Positions 51,689 through 62,061 of a stretch of DNA of 64,000 nucleotides are shown here, piece after piece. This DNA is from Butyrivibrio hungatei DSM 14810 (GTDB lineage: Bacteria > Bacillota > Clostridia > Lachnospirales > Lachnospiraceae), in NCBI RefSeq assembly GCF_900143205.1, contig NZ_FRDH01000003.1, positions 744,001 through 808,000 on the forward strand, written 5' to 3'. Within the stretch, counting starts at the first letter, position 1. Every line of letters begins with the position of its first letter. The position numbers and the translations under genes are program-made. The notes below the pieces were generated by a model. The model made no database searches, was not told the DNA's origin, and saw only the letters and a program-made list of their open reading frames with translations.

Positions 51689-52861
51689 TTAAGCATTTTC
51701 TTTTATCTTGTTATATGCCTTTATTAGTGAATCCGGCTCAGATAGTTCCTGAACTGGAAGGCAATAGTTCTCATAGGTTCCAAAAAGATCTGTGGCAATG
51801 CCCTTACTCTTAACTGAATAGCCAATTACAAGTGTTGGAACATTGCTACTGTATGCAGCGATGGTACTGTGTGTTCTGGCACCTACAAAAAAGCTGCACT
51901 TAGCGATATATCCTTTAAGCCCCTCAGCAGGTCTGTCTCCAACAAGTTCGATCCTGCCAGTATCCTTAAATGCATCATAGAGCTCAGTAAGAGGCTTTCT
52001 ATCATCGCTTCCACTCCATACTACGTGCGGAATAAGAGCTACAGAATCATCAGTATTATCAAAGATATACTGAATGAATTTCTTGTAGTTCTCCATGGTG
52101 ATTCCTGGAGTCTTTTCTTTTTCAATGACCATAGGACTTAAATTTATTCCAATGGTCTTACCCTGTTTAACTACATCTCCATCTGAAACATCAGATGTAT
52201 CAAGCATAAATGCAGGATCTTTTCTAAGTACCAGCTTATCTGCTGATATTCCCGCATTCAAAAGTCCATTATATGTGATTGATTCTCTTGCATATATCTT
52301 TGAATATGCACACAGGTCATTATAAAGAGCTGGATCCTTTAGAGAATCTGGTTCAATTGAGCATCCCCAAAGAATTGTCTCAAAGCCTTTTTTCCTGAAT
52401 ACATTGTGCGCAAGGATCAGATCCTGCACCATCTCTGGATAGCAGTAATTGTCGCCGCCGATAGATACTGCCAATGGCTTCTGGCTCTTATCCCATTCAG
52501 GCGCATCCTTCACCATCTGTGAAAAGAGCTTAAAAGCATCCTTAAATCTGTATCTCAAAAAAGACTCTCTGTCTCCTGTGATCTTTCTGTAGCCATAGTA
52601 AAGAACGTGATCAATAAATTCTCTGTCGATGTGTCTTTCTTCAACTAAAGTACACAGTCCCTCTTTTTCAAGGTCTCCAAGAGAATACTTTCTATCCTCT
52701 GCTACGCTGTTTGTCACTATAAGAACCGGAAGTTTAGTGTCTGCTCCCTGCTCTTTTCTTTTGGCTGCAATGAGTTTAACAGTGCTGTTTGCGATTGCTT
52801 CACAGCCATGATTCCCAGAGCCAGCATGCATATATAAAACTATTGGTCTGTTTAGATTCAT
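51689..52861 (-). CDS. Polysaccharide pyruvyl transferase family protein
   Basis: The product has 390 residues. It opens HAGSGNHGCEAIANSTVKLI (about 12-31), the glycine-rich start of the CsaB/polysaccharide pyruvyl transferase family. It has VSIGGDNYCYPEM, ARESITYNGL and FFVGARTHSTIAAYSSNVPTL. It would add a pyruvate ketal from phosphoenolpyruvate to a sugar, giving a negative charge. Its start overlaps the end of the upstream GT2 gene by 4 bp. Confidence 0.82.
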   Translation of the reverse strand: MNLNRPIVLYMHAGSGNHGCEAIANSTVKLIAAKRKEQGADTKLPVLIVTNSVAEDRKYSLGDLEKEGLCTLVEERHIDREFIDHVLYYGYRKITGDRESFLRYRFKDAFKLFSQMVKDAPEWDKSQKPLAVSIGGDNYCYPEMVQDLILAHNVFRKKGFETILWGCSIEPDSLKDPALYNDLCAYSKIYARESITYNGLLNAGISADKLVLRKDPAFMLDTSDVSDGDVVKQGKTIGINLSPMVIEKEKTPGITMENYKKFIQYIFDNTDDSVALIPHVVWSGSDDRKPLTELYDAFKDTGRIELVGDRPAEGLKGYIAKCSFFVGARTHSTIAAYSSNVPTLVIGYSVKSKGIATDLFGTYENYCLPVQELSEPDSLIKAYNKIKENA

Positions 52862-53835
52862 TTTTTGTATCCCCCATAGAGCTTAAGATATAACTTAGGA
52901 CTGATCCTAAAAAGAAGTACTTTAACCTTGTATCCGGATGAAAGTCCCGCAAAGGCGCCTCGCACCTTAAGAGCGTGTTCTATCTGGTCCCCAACTCTCA
53001 TGATAACAAGGTTTGTGATATCATCATCTCTCTGATCCTCAGGCACTACAGCCAGCTTACCAGCTACCAAAAGAGCTGTCATGATCTGAGATGCAGCGAC
53101 GCTCACAAACGCATACTGTGAAATGTGCTCTGCTACTGGAAGGAGCTTATCCTCTGCCTCTTTCCAGCACACAAGCTGATCCATATAGCTTTCTTTAAAT
53201 GCCCTGTTCATGGCACTTGCTTCGTTTTCTTCGTAGTTATAGCCATTTCCAGAGATTATGCGTATAGTGCGCTCTTTTCCCTGTAAAAGAGCTATATCAA
53301 GCATGAAGAGAAGGTCCTCTCCAATAGATAGTCCTTCCTTGAACATCACATGGCCATCTCTAAGAGTCTGTCTCTTAAAGAGCTTACCCCATACGTGGGT
53401 GTTCTTGTTAAGGATAGAATTCTCAATGTACTGATAGCCGCTTATCTTACTGCTGCTGGCATAGCTATCTGTCTCATCTACTATAACTGTAGCTTCATCA
53501 AGGTACTTGAGCATATCCTCTGCAAAAGATTCAGCGATAGTATCATCTGCATCCACAAAGGTAATGTAATCACCTTCTGCCATCTCAAGTCCGATATTTC
53601 TGGCATGAGACACTCCAAAGTTTCTGGTGTGCTTGACCTTGATGCGTCCATGCTCATCTTTTGCTGCAAGCTCATCACACAGGTCGCTACTGCCGTCAGT
53701 TGAGCCATCATCTACAAGTATTACTTCCAGTTCCTTCTCAAGAAGGTCCTTTTGGGCAAGACAAGACTGGACACATCTCTCCAGAGTGTCCTTAGCCTCA
53801 TAAACTGGAATTATAATACTTAATACTCTGTCCAT
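52858..53835 (-). CDS. Family 2 glycosyltransferase
   Basis: The product has 325 residues. The GT-A fold is clear: LSIIIPVYEAKDTLERCVQSC, then ILVDDGSTDGSSDLCDE and the metal-binding FVDADDT (about 93-99). The C-terminal half is helical and lacks membrane segments. Donor and acceptor are unknown. It overlaps the DUF6056 gene upstream by 16 bp and the pyruvyl transferase gene by 4 bp. Confidence 0.87.
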   Translation of the reverse strand: MDRVLSIIIPVYEAKDTLERCVQSCLAQKDLLEKELEVILVDDGSTDGSSDLCDELAAKDEHGRIKVKHTRNFGVSHARNIGLEMAEGDYITFVDADDTIAESFAEDMLKYLDEATVIVDETDSYASSSKISGYQYIENSILNKNTHVWGKLFKRQTLRDGHVMFKEGLSIGEDLLFMLDIALLQGKERTIRIISGNGYNYEENEASAMNRAFKESYMDQLVCWKEAEDKLLPVAEHISQYAFVSVAASQIMTALLVAGKLAVVPEDQRDDDITNLVIMRVGDQIEHALKVRGAFAGLSSGYKVKVLLFRISPKLYLKLYGGYKK

Positions 53836-55229
53836 TCTTCCCTTTCCACACCTGAAACTGTGTCAAAGCCATATTTCTCAGCATAGAACTGATTGATCCA
53901 GAAATGATAATCCTCATCAAGATCAGACTGATATGCAAATGAAAATCTGTTATCCCACTGAGGTCTTAGCTTTGGTGCATATACGTCTATCTCGCCCTTA
54001 TCTGCAAGCTCCTGCAGATAAGCATCTCTTTCATTAAACTCTCTCTTGATCCTAGCAAGGTTAGCTCCATTTTCGATATATGAGAACATCAAGATCAAAA
54101 GAGCTACTACTACCGCAGATGTTACAGCTGTCTGCTGCATTACAAATGCTAGTCCCTTTTCCTGATCAGAAGCACTTCCTGACATAAGCCTGGTATTTGC
54201 AAAGATAGCAACTCCATTTGCTACAGCAATCATAAGGAAAAGACCTGCTCCATAGTATGTTCTGATCTGAGATGATGGAACAGCTATAAGAGCAAATGCA
54301 GTAGCAAGTGCAATAAATCCAAAGAATCTCATGGTTCTAGTCATCTCCATGAACTTTCTCTTATCTACTGCTACGTATGCTACAAAAATAAGAAGCACTA
54401 CAAACATAACTGTAAGAACAAGGTAGTTTTCCTTGATATTAAGAACGATCTTTAAAAATCTTGCCATAAGAGCCATAAAGCCTGTGTGTTCTTCATCTGC
54501 ACCTTCTGCTCTTGAGTAGTTACCAGGAGATGCGATCATGAATGCAAATCCAATAAGGTTAGCTACTAAAGAAACTACCATCCAAGGCTTAAGGAACTTA
54601 AAGCTCTTGTTGTTCTGAAGCCACTTATAGGCAAGGAGAATAACTGTAACAAGAATAACTCCGCCAGATGTATTCTCATTGCACCAGCCAGCTAAAAGTC
54701 CGAGTACTGCAAGCTTTATCATAAGTCCTACGGTAGTTTCTGATTCAAGTTTCATATGCTTTCTAAATAAAGTCACATATCCAAGTACAATTGTTCCTGT
54801 AAAGAGATAATTACATGCTCCAGTCTCCCAGAAAACAGTGTTGCTGATGGCTGGATCAAAGAACCATAAAAAGCAAAGGATAACACCGTAGATCCTGATG
54901 TCGTTTTTTTCTCTGGTATCAACATTTAAGTAGATAAGGATTGATTCCAAAGTAAATACAAGGGCAGCTACAATATCAAAGATAACCTTGTTTCCGCTAA
55001 ACAAAAAGAATCTAAGGATTATATGAGCTACATTTCTGCCACTGTGATGGAGATAATGATCATACTCCTGTCCAAAGAGATCAAATATGTTTTTGGCACC
55101 TGAAACAACGCCTCCATAGAAGATGTCATCAGACATAACAGGTGTCAGATATTCATAAACCGCCACCATTATGAAGGTTATAAATGCCATTAAGAAAAAG
55201 ATATTTTTCTTAGTTTTGTTCTGAATCAT
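53820..55229 (-). CDS. DUF6056-type multipass membrane protein
   Basis: The product has 469 residues with about eleven membrane helices. The motif MSDDIFYGGVV (about 32-42) and YLHHSGRNVAHIILRF early in the chain match DUF6056, a group found in polysaccharide loci and resembling GT-C proteins. Transfer of a sugar outside the membrane is plausible but not shown. The ATG at 55229 has GAGGAG upstream and lies inside the end of the polymerase gene; a longer frame to 55346 would overlap that gene far more. Confidence 0.7.
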   Translation of the reverse strand: MIQNKTKKNIFFLMAFITFIMVAVYEYLTPVMSDDIFYGGVVSGAKNIFDLFGQEYDHYLHHSGRNVAHIILRFFLFSGNKVIFDIVAALVFTLESILIYLNVDTREKNDIRIYGVILCFLWFFDPAISNTVFWETGACNYLFTGTIVLGYVTLFRKHMKLESETTVGLMIKLAVLGLLAGWCNENTSGGVILVTVILLAYKWLQNNKSFKFLKPWMVVSLVANLIGFAFMIASPGNYSRAEGADEEHTGFMALMARFLKIVLNIKENYLVLTVMFVVLLIFVAYVAVDKRKFMEMTRTMRFFGFIALATAFALIAVPSSQIRTYYGAGLFLMIAVANGVAIFANTRLMSGSASDQEKGLAFVMQQTAVTSAVVVALLILMFSYIENGANLARIKREFNERDAYLQELADKGEIDVYAPKLRPQWDNRFSFAYQSDLDEDYHFWINQFYAEKYGFDTVSGVEREEWTEY

Positions 55230-56406
55230 TTCTTTCTCCTCGATGTAAGACAAAATCTCCCAAATAAACTGCCAGGATTGGAAGAAGCATATTCCTACCA
55301 ATATATCTTGAAACAAATGTAGCTTCGATAACTGTGTATACCCCAAGGGATAAAATAAGTATCAAGGTCCATGCGTCACGTCTTTTGAGACACAGATAAA
55401 TAAATACAAATGTAAGTATGACTATAAGTGCGCCAGGAATGATGCCGTACCAGTAAAAGATCCTGACCCATCCCATATCAAACATTTCTTCACTAAGTTT
55501 ATCTGAAAAAGGCTTCCAGGAGATAAGAGCTCCGCCGTGTCTCTCACTGCCTCTGTAAAGATTCTGAATTCTGTTATTTAACATATCATCAAATCTAGTA
55601 AGCTTGATCTGATAATCTGTATCCATGTGAAACCTAGGTATCTCGCTTACAGCAGCTGCCCATACTGAAAAAGCTACTGCTGCCACTGGTGTAACAAGGG
55701 CAGTGAGAATATATGGGAACCTAAGCTTTCCAAGTACAGGAATGTATCTAACGATAAAGGCGATAGCAAGTGTACCCATAAATATCATTAAGCTGGTTCT
55801 GGAGGATGTAAGCTTGTATGTACCCCAGATAGCGGCAAATGCTATTACGTACTGGTAGAGCTTAGCTTTTTTGCCATAGAGCCATATCCACAAAAGTTCC
55901 AGGGCATAAACACAACCTGCCAGTGTATTTGGATGTCCAAAGCCAAATACATATCTCTTTTCATCCTCTATCTCTCTGCCATAATCAGTGATGATAGCTA
56001 CATCTCCAAGGATTCCTGTAACGGATAACAGCACTATCACTGCAAATCCAATGGCTGAAAAATAAAAGTAATATTTCATGATCTTCTTTAGATCGATATC
56101 TCTAAGTGCAAAGACATAATAGGAAAATCTAAGGAGCTCATTTCTACCTGTAATCCTATAACAAACAAAGGTAAATACTGTAACTAAGGCAATGGCGATC
56201 CACTCTTTTTTGTTATGCTCCATCAAAAGAACTGCTGCAAAAGTCAAAAGAAATGTAACCCTGAAAACATGGCTGATAAAAGGAATAGAAACTTCACTTT
56301 TTTCAAGGACCATAAAAAACAGTTCCAGAGTAATAGCAAGATATACCAGTACTTCTGCTGTCTTTTTCCTATTTTCTTTTGAAAACATATCTAATAATTT
56401 TTCCAT
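55210..56406 (-). CDS. O-antigen polymerase-like protein (Wzy)
   Basis: The product has 398 residues with about ten to eleven membrane helices. FGFGHPNTLAGCVYALELLWIW (about 168-189) and TSSRTSLMIFMG are typical of Wzy/WaaL polymerases. A large outside loop (about 262-315) follows, with DTDYQIKLTRFDDMLNNRI. It should link repeat units after flipping. The start at 56406 lies 2 bp after the stop of the GT17 gene, so translation is likely coupled. Confidence 0.8.
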   Translation of the reverse strand: MEKLLDMFSKENRKKTAEVLVYLAITLELFFMVLEKSEVSIPFISHVFRVTFLLTFAAVLLMEHNKKEWIAIALVTVFTFVCYRITGRNELLRFSYYVFALRDIDLKKIMKYYFYFSAIGFAVIVLLSVTGILGDVAIITDYGREIEDEKRYVFGFGHPNTLAGCVYALELLWIWLYGKKAKLYQYVIAFAAIWGTYKLTSSRTSLMIFMGTLAIAFIVRYIPVLGKLRFPYILTALVTPVAAVAFSVWAAAVSEIPRFHMDTDYQIKLTRFDDMLNNRIQNLYRGSERHGGALISWKPFSDKLSEEMFDMGWVRIFYWYGIIPGALIVILTFVFIYLCLKRRDAWTLILILSLGVYTVIEATFVSRYIGRNMLLPILAVYLGDFVLHRGERNDSEQN

Positions 56407-56408
56407 AA

Positions 56409-57365
56409 TTATCTGCGTGTAATAATTCTTTTTATCTTTCTGAAAGCTTTTCTGCAAAAGCGGCCTGCTGTTATATCAAGGTAGTGATAGGTCCTTGATA
56501 AAGCTGTAACCTTTGGCATTACCAAATGGCTATACTCTGAAAGGTGCTCACGAAGGTACTCAGGATATGTCTCGTCCACTTCACATCTTTCAAACTTTGC
56601 ATTTCTTCCAAAAATATCCTGTCCAAGAACAAGGTGATCCATTGTCTCAGCAAGGATTTCTTTGTCATTGAGCTCCTGATGAGCTGCAGCCTTAACCTTA
56701 ACGCCAATTCTCTTGGCTGGGTTAGTTTCTTTGCAGCCGCCCATATATCCAAAGTGCCATCCGCCGTCAGCTACGCGAACTGATCTCTCATCGCAGACAG
56801 AAATAAGGTCACGCAGTCTCACGATTCCTTCCTTTGGAATATTGAGAATAGATGTGATCTTAGTTCCAAGCCACTTTCTATCTATTTCTGCTATCTCAGG
56901 AAATTCTCCTGTTATAGATAAAAGTCTTCCTGATCTTTCTTCGTTATTTACATATACGTAAAAGTTTCTCTGCGCAAGGTGATATACCTTGTGCTTGTCA
57001 AAGGTTTCGATGATCTTAGTAAGAACCTCTGGATTTGGAATCTCATCTGCATCGCCAAAGATAATCACGTCATCCTCTGTGGCACCTACTTCATCAAGTC
57101 CCTTTGTAAGGTGGTTCTTTTGGAAGTAGTCACGCTCATGAGTTACCTTAAAGTCTTGGTCCTCATCCACAACAACATAGATGATCTTGTCCAAAAACTC
57201 TTTGAACATATCCCTATTTTTCTCAAAGCAAAGCTCTTTTGGCTCACCAGAAAAAGTGGTTGTAGCTTCTTCGATGATAAACTTATCCACATATGGGTTA
57301 AGAATATTGAGTCTAAGCTTTAAAATATCAAGTTCATTAAAAAAAGGTATAAGATCATAAACCAT
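56409..57365 (-). CDS. Family 17-type glycosyltransferase
   Basis: The product has 318 residues. It opens MVYDLIPFFNELDILKLRLNIL, split here, and has IIFGDADEIPNPEVL (about 100-114) and GGWHFGYMGG. These are marks of GT17, the beta-1,4-N-acetylglucosaminyltransferase family, which is also common in bacterial surface-sugar loci. The bacterial substrate is unknown. Its start overlaps the upstream GT2 gene by 11 bp. Confidence 0.8.
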   Translation of the reverse strand: MVYDLIPFFNELDILKLRLNILNPYVDKFIIEEATTTFSGEPKELCFEKNRDMFKEFLDKIIYVVVDEDQDFKVTHERDYFQKNHLTKGLDEVGATEDDVIIFGDADEIPNPEVLTKIIETFDKHKVYHLAQRNFYVYVNNEERSGRLLSITGEFPEIAEIDRKWLGTKITSILNIPKEGIVRLRDLISVCDERSVRVADGGWHFGYMGGCKETNPAKRIGVKVKAAAHQELNDKEILAETMDHLVLGQDIFGRNAKFERCEVDETYPEYLREHLSEYSHLVMPKVTALSRTYHYLDITAGRFCRKAFRKIKRIITRR

Positions 57366-58407
57366 GTTTTAAAATCCTTTTAATCCTTGTCTTTAATCTG
57401 CGCTTTGTAGCAGACATCATAAGTCTCAAATATGGGTCAGATGCCTTCTGGAGCTTGTGTACATAAACGTCCTCTTCTGGTGCCCAGGCTGGAAGATCAA
57501 GCTCTGCAAATTCGTTATAGAACTTCTGATCCATGAGCCATTTAAGCTTTTCTTTGATCTCAGAAAGAGGCACATTTGAATAGATAATATTTATCACCGC
57601 GATGGTACATGTAAGAGACTTTCTGGCATTGATGTAACTGTTAAAGCAGTCACCAACCCATTTCTCACTATAGTCTGCAAATGCTTCCCAAGCTCTCTCC
57701 TGATGAGTTATGTAATCAGGATGATAGCCTGCTGTGAGGCCTTCATTATTTCTGCGGTAGTAATACAAGATCTCATCCACATAGACGATCTCTTTTGCCT
57801 TGTCGATAAATGCTGCTGTCTGAAGAAGATCCTCGCCGTGATTAAGATTATCCTGTTCATTGACACTGATAGCAGAAAGTGCCAGTTCTCTGGTAATGCA
57901 CTTATTCCAGAGCGCGTTTAGAGAATCGTTCTTGCACATGATCTCGTAAAAGATCCTCTTGTCGTCGCCTTTATATATCTTTCCCTCTTCAAGTGGGAAT
58001 GAAAACTTTCTCTTTTCCTTGTCATCAAGATATGCTGCGTTATACAGCACCATATCAAGTTCCCGGGCATTTTTTCTGTTCTGAACTATTGCTCTTTCTA
58101 TCTTGGAAAGAGCTGCGCCTGTAAGACAGTCATCTACGTCAACAAATATGAGCCACTGCCCCTTAGCATTCTTGATTCCTTCTCTTCTGGCGCTATAGGC
58201 ACCAATTGGTCCATAGTGAAAGGCCTTTATGAAGTGATAACTTCTTGCATACTCATCACAGATCTTTGGACTGTTATCTGTGGAACCGTTTTCCACAAGC
58301 AGCACCTCAAGATCAATGTCCTGATCAAGCTGCGCAATGATAGGATCCATCATGTCATCTATGTACTTTTCGCCATTATGAACAGGCACTATGATCGAAA
58401 ACGTCAT
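57355..58407 (-). CDS. Family 2 glycosyltransferase
   Basis: The product has 350 residues. FSIIVPVHNGEKYIDDMM, then LLVENGSTDNSPKICDEY and the DVDD metal site in IFVDVDDC follow in order. An Arg- and Lys-rich C-terminus may touch the membrane. The ATG at 58407 overlaps the previous stop as ATGA. A longer frame to 58449 lies inside that gene. Confidence 0.87.
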   Translation of the reverse strand: MTFSIIVPVHNGEKYIDDMMDPIIAQLDQDIDLEVLLVENGSTDNSPKICDEYARSYHFIKAFHYGPIGAYSARREGIKNAKGQWLIFVDVDDCLTGAALSKIERAIVQNRKNARELDMVLYNAAYLDDKEKRKFSFPLEEGKIYKGDDKRIFYEIMCKNDSLNALWNKCITRELALSAISVNEQDNLNHGEDLLQTAAFIDKAKEIVYVDEILYYYRRNNEGLTAGYHPDYITHQERAWEAFADYSEKWVGDCFNSYINARKSLTCTIAVINIIYSNVPLSEIKEKLKWLMDQKFYNEFAELDLPAWAPEEDVYVHKLQKASDPYLRLMMSATKRRLKTRIKRILKHGL

Positions 58408-59171
58408 GTGATATTGTGCTCCTCTTTCCACTTCTTTGATCTTCTCCAAAATAGAAGTGGTCTTACTGCCATCTTAAATCTCTTCTTTGGACTGTAGAAA
58501 TGTGGATAGCCCTCATTTTCTCCCCACCATTTGTGGAAAGCAAAAGGCTCTATGCCCTTATTTTCTGGAAGCGGATGTTCTCTACCAAATCTAACCGCAA
58601 GTTCAAGTGGTGCCCACTTAAGGCCCTCTGCCTCCATGTCGTTCTTGTGCATGCAGCAAAGGAAGATATCCTCATTGTAAAAATCATCGTATCCCTTTTC
58701 CCACTTAAGGTTATGTACAGTTGGATACTCAAGAAGTCTCTTTGACCTGATGGAAACACTGTTTCCTACTCGGCAGATCTCACCCTTACTGTCTCTGTAG
58801 GCATAGTCATTCTGCGGGAGTGGCCATGGAGATCCGATATAGTCATACTCAAGAAACTCATCAGTCCAGTTCTCAGGGTGGATAACAAATCCATCTGCAT
58901 GAACTATCATGACAAAGTCAGTTTTGATGTGGTCCTTTAGCTCATAGACCATCTTGTAATTAAATTTATCGATGCTATCAAGCTTGTCTGTGTGACTGTA
59001 TCTGATATTCTGAGGGAGATAAAAAGGCTTCTTGTCAGTAATAAGCACTGCATCTCCAAATTCAATATCTCTCATGCTGTACTTCATGGCCTTGACGGTT
59101 TCATAGAGGTTGACGCTGGTCATGGCACAGAGAGTCACGTTAGGAAGCTTTAATTTCTTTTCAGTACTCAT
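58404..59171 (-). CDS. DUF5672-type putative glycosyltransferase
   Basis: The product has 255 residues. VTLCAMTSVNLYETVKAM starts a GT-A-like fold. FVMIVHADGFVIHPENW (about 96-112), YDYIGSPWPLP and NEDIFLCC are DUF5672 hallmarks seen across bacterial sugar loci. The HAD triplet may act like a DXD site. GGAGG precedes the ATG. It overlaps the next gene by 4 bp. Confidence 0.75.
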   Translation of the reverse strand: MSTEKKLKLPNVTLCAMTSVNLYETVKAMKYSMRDIEFGDAVLITDKKPFYLPQNIRYSHTDKLDSIDKFNYKMVYELKDHIKTDFVMIVHADGFVIHPENWTDEFLEYDYIGSPWPLPQNDYAYRDSKGEICRVGNSVSIRSKRLLEYPTVHNLKWEKGYDDFYNEDIFLCCMHKNDMEAEGLKWAPLELAVRFGREHPLPENKGIEPFAFHKWWGENEGYPHFYSPKKRFKMAVRPLLFWRRSKKWKEEHNIT

Positions 59172-59180
59172 GAAGCCTCC

Positions 59181-60224
59181 TTACACATGAAAGATTTTGA
59201 TAAGTCCTGTCCGTCTCTCCAAACTACGTATAATCTTTTTTAACATATAAACGGAATAGAGATACTTTGCTCGAATCTTCTGGAAAAAGAGTCTCAAATA
59301 ACCTGGCCTCTGATTCAATCTCTTATATACAGAACTCCTCTTTTTATACTTTTCAAGCTCATTGCGGCACTCATCAGCAGAGAATATTCTTCCCTTCTTA
59401 TCCATATAATGAAAACAACTATATATATTCTGTTCAGAAGCCCAATATCCATCTGAAACATTGTGTCTTGCCCAATACTTAGGTGCAATAGCGTATTGCA
59501 ATTCATCGCTAGTCATTGCAGGGAATACTGCGAAAGATGAATTAGATAAAAGAAGATATCTGGCATTTTTGATAGTCACATAATCTTTTCCAATATCATT
59601 TCTAACAGCCTTTACTTCCGGAAGTATCTTATATGCGGCTTCAACGTCATCAGTGACTGCCAAAAATTCCATGTCTGGACGAATCTTACGCATATTCCTG
59701 ATACCATTTACCCAATATTTTCTATCAAGCCACAGCTCTGGTGAATTTGAATAGTCACCACATCTAAGATGTATAATACACAGATTATCTTTTGTGTACT
59801 CATGAGAATCATATTCAGGCTTTACTTTAAGCCAATCCTTGAGCTTGTCCATGTATTTATCAAAATACTTTTCAGCCTGAAGATTACCATAAAGCATAGT
59901 GTTATCTTTTATATCAAACACTCTCTCATCTACACCGCTAACATAAGCACCATGAGTCATATCATGCTTTGAATTGCCAAGGTATAACCTGTTATCGTGG
60001 TCTTCAAATTTCTCAAAATTCTTTTTATCTTCCTCAGTAATCTCTTTCCCAAGGTCAATATCCATAAAATACATTCCACTATCAGAATGCATATTGTTTG
60101 CCAACGCGCCAGGATTACATATACCAAATTCATAACCATGTTCTTCTGCCACAGCTCTTGTAACCACATACCAAAAAAGCTGATTACCTAAACCAAAGCC
60201 ATGCAAAAATTCTGTTCCAATCAT
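59181..60224 (-). CDS. Fucosyltransferase-like glycosyltransferase, GT11-related, copy 2 (divergent)
   Basis: The product has 347 residues. GFGLGNQLFWYVVTRAVAEEHG near the start and IIHLRCGDYS (about 148-157) match the donor-binding pattern of GT11-like enzymes. The Arg-Arg pair of HIRRGDY is changed to LRCGDY. LLLSNSSFAVFPA takes the place of the ANSSFSWW motif. It is longer than the other two GT11 genes of the locus. AT content looks slightly higher than in its neighbours. The sugar donor is unknown. Confidence 0.68.
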   Translation of the reverse strand: MIGTEFLHGFGLGNQLFWYVVTRAVAEEHGYEFGICNPGALANNMHSDSGMYFMDIDLGKEITEEDKKNFEKFEDHDNRLYLGNSKHDMTHGAYVSGVDERVFDIKDNTMLYGNLQAEKYFDKYMDKLKDWLKVKPEYDSHEYTKDNLCIIHLRCGDYSNSPELWLDRKYWVNGIRNMRKIRPDMEFLAVTDDVEAAYKILPEVKAVRNDIGKDYVTIKNARYLLLSNSSFAVFPAMTSDELQYAIAPKYWARHNVSDGYWASEQNIYSCFHYMDKKGRIFSADECRNELEKYKKRSSVYKRLNQRPGYLRLFFQKIRAKYLYSVYMLKKIIRSLERRTGLIKIFHV

Positions 60225-60248
60225 TTATAATACTCTCTTTCAATTAAA

Positions 60249-62042
60249 TCACTGTATTATTGTTCTGCCCTCAAGGGATGTCTCATGTATCTTTTCATCT
60301 TTTACTTCATAGATGATATCGCAGTTTGCGATAGTGTTAAGTCTGTGTGCAATGATGACCATTGTCTTCTTGCCGTGGAAGCTGTTGATAGCCTCCATAA
60401 CTGCTGCCTCTGTCTCATTATCAAGAGCAGATGTAGCCTCATCAAATACCAGTATCTCCGGATTGTGATAAAGAGCTCTGGCAATACCGATTCTCTGTCT
60501 CTGTCCACCAGACAATCTAACGCCTCTGTCACCAATTCTGGTATCAAGTCCCTCTGGAAGAGTCTTAACAAAGTCAGCAAGCTGAGCTTCCTTCATTACT
60601 TCCCAGATCCTGTTATCATCTATCTGATCTTCATCAATACCAAAAGCGATATTTGCTCTAATGGATTCATCTACAAGGTAGATAGACTGTGGAATATATC
60701 CGATCTGAGCAAGCCATGAATCGTAATTACTAAAGATGTTGCTACCGTCGCAGAGAACTTCTCCTGACTTAACATGTAAAAGACCAAGAAGCACGTCTAC
60801 GATAGTTGACTTACCTGCACCAGATGGTCCCATGATACCAACTGATTTTCCCTTAGGAACTACCATGTTGGCATCTGTGAAGATATTCACTTCAGCGTCA
60901 GGATAAGCAAAAGTAATATCCTTTAAGCTGATCTCTTTTTCAAGATGAAGCTCAGGACCTGCAATTGCAGCTCTCTCTGCGCGCATTTCCTTATCTTCCT
61001 TCATGGACTCAGTTAAGTTGTTATATACAAAGTCCAAACTGAACTGGTTATAAGCAATCTGTGTAAGATAGGTGTTAATTCTGTTAACAGAAGGCATGAT
61101 CCTGATAGCAGCAACACCAAAAGCTGAAATCTGTGGAAGAAGTGCTGTAGCATCTCCGCCATTTACAAGATAGAGGAGCACATACAAAAGAACTACTGCA
61201 ACAAACACAGTCTCTATAAGGAGTCTTGGAATGTTATTAAGAACAATGTAGTTTCTGTCTATATCAGCTCCAAGCTTTCCTGATTCATAATAATTTCTGA
61301 TAAAGAAATCCTGTCTGTTTAATACCTTTACGTCCTTAAGTCCATAGATAGCCTGAAGGCGCCACTTGGCAATCCTTGACTGGGTCTCCTGATTCTTTCT
61401 TCCGATCCTATTAAGGCGAGGTTTCAAAACCTTTGTGATAATAAGCGTCAGGATCAAAAGAACAAAGATCATAAGAAGTGTCATCTGCCAGTTAACCAAT
61501 AAAAGCACGATACCAAGGCAGGTTGATACTACAAACTCTGTTGCAAGAGAAAGGATTGAGAGCATAAGTGTAAATGTCTTTGGAATATCACTATCAGTAA
61601 TCCTAAATACTGTAGGAATATCTGCTCCAAGATATGCCTCATATGGTCTATTGAGGAACTCTCTCATGACACGGCTTATCATGTCATTTCTGGCTCTTGA
61701 AATAAATGTATTCTGCTTGTAAACAAGAAACAGAAGATAAAGATTTTTGAATACAAAAAGGAAGATAACAACAACCACTAAAACCGTTATAAGCTTTAGA
61801 TCTGTGTCGATATGCAAGAAATTAACGATGCTTTGAAGCTCTGGACGCTTATCGATCTGTCTATGAATAGCTTCTGGCTTTAATATTGCAGAAACTACTG
61901 GAAGCATCATTGAAACTCCTAAAGTTTCAACAACACCCCCAATCAGTATAAGGACAGCTAATAGGATAAGCTGCCCTTTTTGTTTTTTATCAAATATATA
62001 GTTAAGTTTAGTAAACATACTTACTTTTTTTGTTTCATTCAT
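60249..62042 (-). CDS. ABC transporter, fused permease-ATPase (PglK/MsbA-like lipid-linked sugar flippase)
   Basis: The product has 597 residues. Six membrane helices occupy about 20-310, and the ATPase domain runs from about 370. Walker A is GPSGAGKST, the signature LSGGQRQR and Walker B ILVFDEATSALD. KNQETQSRIAKWRLQAIYGLKDVKVLNR (split) resembles PglK, which flips lipid-linked oligosaccharides. It lies between two fucosyltransferase-like genes, so export of a glycan precursor is likely. The start at 62042 is favoured over 62054, though the ribosome site is weak. Confidence 0.82.
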   Translation of the reverse strand: MNETKKVSMFTKLNYIFDKKQKGQLILLAVLILIGGVVETLGVSMMLPVVSAILKPEAIHRQIDKRPELQSIVNFLHIDTDLKLITVLVVVVIFLFVFKNLYLLFLVYKQNTFISRARNDMISRVMREFLNRPYEAYLGADIPTVFRITDSDIPKTFTLMLSILSLATEFVVSTCLGIVLLLVNWQMTLLMIFVLLILTLIITKVLKPRLNRIGRKNQETQSRIAKWRLQAIYGLKDVKVLNRQDFFIRNYYESGKLGADIDRNYIVLNNIPRLLIETVFVAVVLLYVLLYLVNGGDATALLPQISAFGVAAIRIMPSVNRINTYLTQIAYNQFSLDFVYNNLTESMKEDKEMRAERAAIAGPELHLEKEISLKDITFAYPDAEVNIFTDANMVVPKGKSVGIMGPSGAGKSTIVDVLLGLLHVKSGEVLCDGSNIFSNYDSWLAQIGYIPQSIYLVDESIRANIAFGIDEDQIDDNRIWEVMKEAQLADFVKTLPEGLDTRIGDRGVRLSGGQRQRIGIARALYHNPEILVFDEATSALDNETEAAVMEAINSFHGKKTMVIIAHRLNTIANCDIIYEVKDEKIHETSLEGRTIIQ

Positions 62043-62061
62043 TGTCTGTAACACCTTTTAC